DNA of 59,741 bases, from positions 54,532-114,272 of the forward strand of contig NZ_LT622354.1 of assembly GCF_900098925.1 (NCBI RefSeq). Reading direction: 5' to 3'. A program made the translations under genes and the position numbers. This stretch comes from Bacillus massiliglaciei. GTDB lineage: Bacteria; Bacillota; Bacilli; Bacillales; DSM-1321. The notes under the pieces were generated by a model, which ran no database searches, was not told where the DNA came from, and saw only the letters and a list, made by a program, of their open reading frames with translations. This document shows positions 55,034 to 59,741 of the stretch, in pieces (the first letter of the stretch is position 1; each line of letters starts with the position of its first letter).

Positions 55034-55462
55034 ATGAAGCGGGGAGTGCCGATGACATTATATCTTGTAGTGGCGGCAAGTATCTTTTGCATGACGATGA
55101 GTATCCGGACATTATTTATAGCAGACTCTGCTGAAAAGCGATTTTCCGTAAAGGATTTATATTGGCTGGGGAATTTATATGCCACAATTTTAATCGGGTT
55201 TGCCCTGATTTACCTTGTATTTGAGCTGAAGAACCACTCAGTTATTTTGGATACTGGCAACCGTATAGAAGGAGGTTTTACGGATCAGCTGAGGACCTCC
55301 TTCTATTTCAGTGCGATGACCATGTTCTCGGTCGGGTATGGCGATGTAAGTCCGATAGCAGCTGGGCGCTTAATTGCCACTATCCAGGCGTTTATTGGCT
55401 ATACACTGCCGGCGGCTTTTGTCATCCGAACATTTATTGATCGGGGAACCCCGGGCGAGTGA
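55034..55462 (+). CDS. Two-TM ion channel (K+ channel-like)
   Basis: About 142 residues with two or three membrane helices and a pore loop with selectivity filter SVGYGDVSP (TVGYGD class) preceded by LRTSFYFSAMTMF. This is the Ion_trans_2 fold. No C-terminal RCK/TrkA domain follows, so it is a minimal potassium channel. Start ATG 55034 (AGGTG upstream) or ATG 55052 (GGGGAG five bases upstream). Not seen at this place in B. subtilis. Confidence 0.85.
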   Translation: MKRGVPMTLYLVVAASIFCMTMSIRTLFIADSAEKRFSVKDLYWLGNLYATILIGFALIYLVFELKNHSVILDTGNRIEGGFTDQLRTSFYFSAMTMFSVGYGDVSPIAAGRLIATIQAFIGYTLPAAFVIRTFIDRGTPGE

Positions 55463-55534
55463 AAGCATGAGAGTTGAGTTTGGAGGGAGTATTCGGTACT
55501 CTTACGGTAATGGAATACGATTGGAGTGACGAAT

Positions 55535-56005
55535 ATGACTGGTATAATTGGCGAAAAAGCCCCGGATTTCACATTGCCTGCCCAAGATGGGAAAGAGGTA
55601 TCTTTGAGTGACTTTCGCGGCAAATATGTAGTGCTGTACTTTTATCCGAAAGACATGACACCGGGCTGTACGACAGAGGCATGCGATTTCCGTGATCAGC
55701 ATGCAAATTTTGAGGAATTGAATACTGTCATTCTCGGAGTCAGTCCCGATCCTGCAGCACGGCATGAAAAGTTCATCGAAAAGCACGGTCTGCCTTTCCT
55801 GCTGCTTGCAGATGAAAACCATGAAGCAGCTGAAGCGTATGATGTATGGAAGCTGAAGAAAAACTTCGGCAAAGAATACATGGGAATTGAGCGTTCTACC
55901 TTCTTGATTGATGAAGACGGCAATCTGATCAAGGAATGGCGCAAGGTGAAAGTGAAAGGCCATGTAGAGGAAGCGCTGGAATATATCAAGGGGATAAAGA
56001 AGTAA
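55535..56005 (+). CDS. bcp: Thioredoxin-dependent peroxiredoxin Bcp
   Basis: 156 residues, thioredoxin fold. Reduces peroxides. Peroxidatic Cys45 in [11 protein letters not shown], with candidate resolving Cys50 five residues later as in many Bcp/PrxQ. Begins [26 protein letters not shown] 55535 has GGAGTG eight bases upstream. B. subtilis YgaF is the orthologue, in the same place before perR. Confidence 0.93.
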   Translation: MTGIIGEKAPDFTLPAQDGKEVSLSDFRGKYVVLYFYPKDMTPGCTTEACDFRDQHANFEELNTVILGVSPDPAARHEKFIEKHGLPFLLLADENHEAAEAYDVWKLKKNFGKEYMGIERSTFLIDEDGNLIKEWRKVKVKGHVEEALEYIKGIKK

Positions 56006-56106
56006 TTCATCGGAATGCAAGCCTATTTTCTGGAAGGAAGGCTTTTGTCCACTTCCGAAAAGGCATATCCGAATATGCTTTAGTAAGGGAATACCTCCTC
56101 AAAAAA

Positions 56107-56142
56107 ATGGTGGCACGGGTTGTAATGACCCGTGTTTTTTTT
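56107..56142 (+). terminator. Terminator with T-box-like sequence
   Basis: CACGGGT/ACCCGTG stem, loop TGTAATG, then T8. The 5' side reads ATGGTGGCACGGG, matching most positions of the T-box motif AGGGTGGNACCGCG. Two small hairpins precede it (56019-56044; 56072-56092) but no stem I like a canonical T-box is evident. At least it terminates bcp. Confidence 0.7.
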
Positions 56143-56209
56143 GTATTTTTTCATAACGCCCAATGATTCATGATAAAATTTTACATATAACAAGGGAGGG
56201 AGAATCAAG

Positions 56210-57154
56210 ATGCTCATTTTATCTACAATAATACCGCCGCAAGCCATTCAAAAAGAAATGGAACGCAAATTTCCAAATGAACAGTTTGTATATAGAAAAG
56301 GATGGGATGAAGACTATTTATCAAAAGCGGAAATTCTCATTACGTATGGAGAAGATCTTACAGAGGCTGAGATTCAAAAGGCGGGCCAGCTGAAATGGAT
56401 CATGGTGATGAGCGCCGGTTTGGAAAAAATGCCGCTCAGCACTATTGCGGCTCAAAACATTCTAGTCACCAATGCAAGGGGAATACATAAGATCCAAATG
56501 GCTGAATACACAATAGGTGTATTGCTCCAATATGAAAAGCGTCTGAAAAGGCTGATTGCTCAAGAAGAGAAAGGGGTTTGGGACAGAAAGCTGATGATGG
56601 GCGAACTGGCCGGTAAAAAGATGGCCGTCTTAGGAACCGGAGCGATTGGCGGAGAAATTGCCAGACTGGCGAAGGCCTTTCGAATGGAAACAATCGGAGT
56701 GAACAGAAGCGGCCGGTCTGTCGAGCATGTGGACCGGATGTACAGAATGGAGGAATTGGATGCAGTTCTCGCAGAAGCCGATTATGTGGTGTCCATTCTC
56801 CCAAGCACACCTGAGACACGGCATCTGCTGCAGCCTGAGCATTTTAAAAGAATGAAAAAATCGGCCGTCTTTGTCAACCTGGGCCGCGGGGACCTTGTAA
56901 AAAGCGAGGACCTGATGGATGCGCTGCAAAAAGGCGAAATCGCCCATGCTTTTTTGGATGTTTTTGACCAAGAACCTCTAAAGCCGGATCATCCTTTTTG
57001 GACCATGGATAATGTAACTGTGACTCCCCATGTTTCCAGTAAAACGGATCAATATCTTCCGCGGAGTTTCCGCATCTTTGAAGAAAACTTTAAAGAATAT
57101 ACAACCGGCGGGGAAAACTATATCAACCGAATTGATTTAGAAAAAGGGTACTGA
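56210..57154 (+). CDS. D-2-hydroxyacid dehydrogenase
   Basis: 314 residues, D-isomer-specific 2-hydroxyacid dehydrogenase family. NAD-binding motif GTGAIGGEIARLAKAF (near 142), VSILPSTPETRHLL, FVNLGRGDLVKSEDL with the catalytic Arg, DVFDQEP (Glu) and HPFW...TPHVSS (His). Substrate unknown; may act on glyoxylate, pyruvate-like or 3-phosphoglycerate-like acids. GGGAGGGAG precedes ATG 56210. It lies between bcp and perR. Confidence 0.9.
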   Translation: MLILSTIIPPQAIQKEMERKFPNEQFVYRKGWDEDYLSKAEILITYGEDLTEAEIQKAGQLKWIMVMSAGLEKMPLSTIAAQNILVTNARGIHKIQMAEYTIGVLLQYEKRLKRLIAQEEKGVWDRKLMMGELAGKKMAVLGTGAIGGEIARLAKAFRMETIGVNRSGRSVEHVDRMYRMEELDAVLAEADYVVSILPSTPETRHLLQPEHFKRMKKSAVFVNLGRGDLVKSEDLMDALQKGEIAHAFLDVFDQEPLKPDHPFWTMDNVTVTPHVSSKTDQYLPRSFRIFEENFKEYTTGGENYINRIDLEKGY

Positions 57155-57162
57155 CCATATTT

Positions 57163-57196
57163 AAGCATTTGCTGGCGTACATGCCGGCAAATGCTT
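57163..57196 (+). terminator. Hairpin after the dehydrogenase gene
   Basis: AAGCATTTGCTGGC faces GCCGGCAAATGCTT (one G-T pair), loop GTACAT; the tail is AT-rich rather than poly-T. Confidence 0.65.
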
Positions 57197-57270
57197 ATAA
57201 TAAAGAAAGGGAAATCCCTTATCTGTACAGCAGAAAGATTGACAAATTCACTGGTATCAAGGTAAACTAT

Positions 57271-57285
57271 TTATAAACATTATAA
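57271..57285 (+). promoter_or_regulatory. Per box upstream of perR
   Basis: TTATAAACATTATAA differs at one position from the PerR consensus TTATAATNATTATAA. It overlaps a TATAAT-like -10 region, 41 bases before the perR start, fitting PerR autorepression. Confidence 0.85.
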
Positions 57286-57325
57286 TATAAGAATGCATTT
57301 TAAATAGAAAACGAGGTGCGTAACG

Positions 57326-57763
57326 GTGTCTAATGATCAATTACAAGAAGCTTTGCATTCGTTGAAAGATACCGGTGTCAGAATAACTCCTCAACGGCAT
57401 GCAATCCTGGAATATCTAATTAACTCAATGTCCCATCCGACAGCAGATGAAATCTATAAAGCGTTGGAAGGCAAGTTTCCTAATATGAGTGTTGCCACTG
57501 TATATAACAATTTGCGTGTATTCCGTGAAGTCGGGCTTGTAAAGGAATTAACCTATGGAGATTCATCAGCACGTTTCGATTTCGTAACTACCAATCATTA
57601 TCATGTCATTTGTGAAAGCTGCGGGAAAATCGTGGATTTCCATTATCCTGCTTTAGATGAAGTGGAGCATTTCGCAGCACAGGTGACAGGCTTCAATGTC
57701 AGCCACCATCGTCTTGAGATCTATGGAGACTGTCCGGATTGTGCGAAAAAAGAAGCGCATTAA
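57326..57763 (+). CDS. perR: Peroxide-sensing regulator PerR
   Basis: 145 residues, the same as B. subtilis PerR. Fur-family winged HTH. Metal-sensing residues His37, Asp85, His91, His93 and Asp104 are all present, Asp104 being diagnostic of PerR against Fur. Structural Zn cysteines Cys96/Cys99 and the C-terminal CPDC pair are present. It represses peroxide defence genes until oxidised. GTG 57326 after GAGGTG. Upstream Per box. Confidence 0.96.
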   Translation: MSNDQLQEALHSLKDTGVRITPQRHAILEYLINSMSHPTADEIYKALEGKFPNMSVATVYNNLRVFREVGLVKELTYGDSSARFDFVTTNHYHVICESCGKIVDFHYPALDEVEHFAAQVTGFNVSHHRLEIYGDCPDCAKKEAH

Positions 57764-57802
57764 AAAAAAAGTTCCGCCTGACATGGTTGGAACTTTTTTA
57801 TT
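57764..57802. terminator. Bidirectional terminator between perR and ygzB
   Basis: AAAAGTTCC/GGAACTTTT stem with loop GCCTGACATGGTT, A and T tracts on both sides. Confidence 0.88.
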
Positions 57803-57824
57803 GCGTACGCTGGACCAGCTGATT

Positions 57825-58190
57825 CTACATATCGGTAAATCCATGACGCCCTTTTTTATTATATTTTTCATCGAATTCCATGCCTTCTAGTTTTTTATCC
57901 AAGGTGAGGGGATCATTACAGTGCATGCAAATATCCACACGCCCGAGGATTTTCGTGGGTTTCTGGCAATTTGGACAGACAACCTGAATGGTTTTGGCGG
58001 AAAGCATGCCAATCCAGAAATAAACGACAGTGCTTGCGATGATAGACAGCAATCCCAACAGCATAAAAATTGTCATGACCACCGGATGGGATTTAAAGAA
58101 GATACCAAGGTACATAACGACAAAGCCTATAAAAATCAAACTCAAAGCAAAAGTACGAATTTTGTTTATTTTACTAGAATATTTCGCCAT
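57825..58190 (-). CDS. ygzB: YgzB (UPF0295) membrane protein
   Basis: 121 residues: two membrane helices ([40 protein letters not shown]) and a C-terminal zinc-ribbon-like domain with [20 protein letters not shown]. Matches UPF0295. Location between perR and ygxA is conserved. Function unknown. Confidence 0.92.
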   Translation of the reverse strand: MAKYSSKINKIRTFALSLIFIGFVVMYLGIFFKSHPVVMTIFMLLGLLSIIASTVVYFWIGMLSAKTIQVVCPNCQKPTKILGRVDICMHCNDPLTLDKKLEGMEFDEKYNKKGRHGFTDM

Positions 58191-58277
58191 GCATGTCCCT
58201 CCTAATTTCTCTAACTATATCACAAAAAATGGATACCGGAAAAATATTTTCCATTTTTAACTTTAGGAGGATAAAGG

Positions 58278-59192
58278 GTGAGTTTTGTCGAATTACATAC
58301 TAAATCTATCGTTTTGGAGGAGTTAAAAATGGAGGATATCCTTCGTCCGATTTATCAGGAACGTGCCAGTTCGCAATCAACACTCGGCATCCTTCTTATT
58401 GAGAAAAACGAACATGCCAGTTCTGTAACAGATACATTTGATTACATTCTGTTTGTAGTGGTTAAGGAAGCGGAAGATGCATTTTTTCTAAAGCATTATA
58501 CATACCAGGACAAAAAAGCTGCCCTGCATATCGTTACAGAGGCCCAATTGCAGGAATGGATTCTGCTCGGGAACAACCGAAAAGTAATCGAGTGGATTCA
58601 TCAAGGAAAAATCCTGTTTGACCGTAATGAATATCTGGAAAAGCTGAAGACGGAAATCAGAGAGTTTCCTTTTTATGGGCGGAAGCTGAAGATGGGGATT
58701 GAATTTGCAAAGCTGATAAGGCGCTATATGGACGGGAAATCATTCTTTGAAACAGGACATTATTTAGATGCCTATAATCATGTTGTTCATTCTTTGCATC
58801 ATTTAGCGAGGCTTGAAATGATCGATCAGGGTTTTTATCCGGAAGTGACCGTTTGGAATCAGGTGAAACACATCGAGCCGGAAATCTATAAGCTATATGA
58901 AGAGCTGGTAAGCAGTGAGGAGACACTGGAGAAGAGACTGGAACTTTTATTTTTGGCCAGTGAGTTTCTTATTTATTCACGAACAGAGATTGGTTCCCAG
59001 CATATCGTGGAAATTATGGGCCAGAAGGAAGGCTGCTGGACAATTGCTGAATTGATGGAACATCCTGAGCTTTCCTATTATGCGGTGGATATGGGAGTCC
59101 TGATTGAATATCTTATAGAAAAGAATGTCATTCATATCGTAAAAGAGGAAACAAAAGGAAAGGGAATTTATCATCGTTATTATACAGTTTAA
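58278..59192 (+). CDS. ygxA: YgxA nucleotidyltransferase-like protein
   Basis: 304 residues with an N-terminal nucleotidyltransferase-like domain and a central helical region (YMDGKSFFETGHYLDAYNHV), matching YgxA, which in B. subtilis lies directly before an rRNA operon, as here. GTG 58278 follows AGGAGG. The catalytic GS...DxD motif of active nucleotidyltransferases is not clear. Function unknown. Confidence 0.9.
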   Translation: MSFVELHTKSIVLEELKMEDILRPIYQERASSQSTLGILLIEKNEHASSVTDTFDYILFVVVKEAEDAFFLKHYTYQDKKAALHIVTEAQLQEWILLGNNRKVIEWIHQGKILFDRNEYLEKLKTEIREFPFYGRKLKMGIEFAKLIRRYMDGKSFFETGHYLDAYNHVVHSLHHLARLEMIDQGFYPEVTVWNQVKHIEPEIYKLYEELVSSEETLEKRLELLFLASEFLIYSRTEIGSQHIVEIMGQKEGCWTIAELMEHPELSYYAVDMGVLIEYLIEKNVIHIVKEETKGKGIYHRYYTV

Positions 59193-59222
59193 AAAAATAA
59201 TGAAAAAAATTCATTTTAGTTG

Positions 59223-59251
59223 TTGACGATTCAAAAATTAGATGTTATATT
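59223..59251 (+). promoter_or_regulatory. rrn promoter P1
   Basis: TTGACG, 17 bases, TATATT, ~275 bases before 16S. Confidence 0.8.
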
Positions 59252-59329
59252 AATATACGTCGCTGAGGGACATAAGCTTTCACAGCGGCGGAGTGATCAA
59301 CGGATCACTAAGAAAAATAAAAAAAGATG

Positions 59330-59358
59330 TTGACACAAACTAATGAAACGTGTTAAGA
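59330..59358 (+). promoter_or_regulatory. rrn promoter P2
   Basis: TTGACA (perfect), 17 bases, TTAAGA(T); typical tandem rRNA promoter. Confidence 0.85.
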
Positions 59359-59394
59359 TCAAAGGGTCGCTTCTGAAAGGAACGGCATCGAAAT

Positions 59395-59408
59395 TGCTCT
59401 TTGAAAAC
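59395..59408 (+). promoter_or_regulatory. rrn leader boxA antitermination element
   Basis: TGCTCTTTGAAAAC, the conserved Nus-factor boxA before Bacillus 16S genes. Confidence 0.8.
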
Positions 59409-59524
59409 TGAACAAAACAAAGCGTAAGCGTACGATATATAGTGAACTAACACTATTTTTAAAAAAAGTAATGTTGACCATTGATTCATATCAATGCCAG
59501 CACTTCTATGAGCAAGTCAAACAT

Positions 59525-59741
59525 TCTTCGGAGAGTTTGATCCTGGCTCAGGACGAACGCTGGCGGCGTGCCTAATACATGCAAGTCGAGCGAATCAAAG
59601 GGAGCTTGCTCCCGGAGATTAGCGGCGGACGGGTGAGTAACACGTGGGCAACCTGCCTGTAAGACTGGGATAACTTCGGGAAACCGGAGCTAATACCGGA
59701 TAGTTTCTTCCCTCTCATGAGGGAAGATGGAAAGACGGTCT
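59525..59741 (+). rRNA. rrs: 16S ribosomal RNA, 5' part (continues beyond window)
   Basis: Begins CTTCGGAGAGTTTGATCCTGG; contains the universal 8F primer region (AGAGTTTGATCCTGGCTCAG) and the V1 hairpin. Only ~217 bases are in the window. The order ygxA-rrn matches the B. subtilis rrnD locus. The exact 5' end is by analogy. Confidence 0.97.

Noticed and set aside
59443..59460. AACTAACACTATTT shared by the rrn leader and the ends of IS B copies
   Set aside because: A 14-base match between ~3 kb of AT-rich IS sequence and the rest of the window is expected about once by chance.

Overview
The window comes from a Bacillaceae chromosome (endospore-forming Firmicute). Evidence: spore genes (yunB, sspK, sspE), strong GGAGG-type ribosome binding sites with frequent TTG/GTG starts, and long gene runs in Bacillus subtilis order: yfhD-yfhE-yfhF-recX-yfhH-sspK-yfhJ, then yfhP-mutY-yfhS-fabL-sspE-ygaB-ygaC-ygaD, then ygaE-gsaB-bcp-perR-ygzB-ygxA and the start of an rrn operon. 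It is not B. subtilis itself: extra genes, insertion sequences and repeats interrupt the shared order. I cannot name the species.

Layout. 1-1.9 kb: a group IIC intron with its maturase, very like the Oceanobacillus iheyensis intron. 2-8.7 kb: amino-acid permease, secreted protein, YjzC-like protein, yunB, methyltransferase, C45 acyltransferase-like enzyme, short tyrosine recombinase, KdpD-like Usp protein. 9-14.8 kb: complete mrpABCDEFG Na+/H+ antiporter operon. 15-20.4 kb: AEC transporter, SigB-type stress protein, BrnQ, small HTH protein, AI-2E-family membrane protein. 20.5-24.5 kb: a second-type histidyl-tRNA synthetase diverging from a polar amino-acid ABC transporter. 24.6-30.7 kb: hypothetical gene, CidR-like regulator, Usp, and a three-gene fatty-acid oxidation operon with a perfect cre site. 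30.8-34 kb: yfh cluster. 34-37.7 kb: two different IS1182-type elements side by side. 37.7-45.6 kb: yfhP, a six-unit tandem repeat array, mutY to ygaD. 45.8-49.1 kb: EamA exporter and MarR regulator, then a decayed IS1182 copy. 49.1-59.7 kb: ygaE, gsaB, an ABC-2 exporter, an ion channel, bcp, a 2-hydroxyacid dehydrogenase, perR, ygzB, ygxA and the 16S rRNA start.

Most striking signals. (1) hisS is preceded by a promoter, a strong ribosome binding site, a 16-codon leader peptide with three consecutive His codons, a hairpin and an intrinsic terminator. This is the layout of ribosome-mediated attenuation, where Firmicutes usually use a T-box. (2) Between yfhP and mutY lie tandem ~110-bp units, each with two hairpins, one showing a compensatory base-pair change between units. 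(3) The decayed IS1182 copy lies between two directly repeated copies of a terminator hairpin, so both flanking convergent genes keep a terminator. (4) The EamA/MarR divergent region has a structured leader with its own terminator.

How the genes work together: the Mrp operon handles Na+ and pH homeostasis. The hisS/ABC pair looks like a histidine supply module (inference). The acyl-CoA dehydrogenase, thiolase and ligase degrade fatty acids under apparent CcpA control. PerR and Bcp serve peroxide defence, with a Per box upstream of perR.
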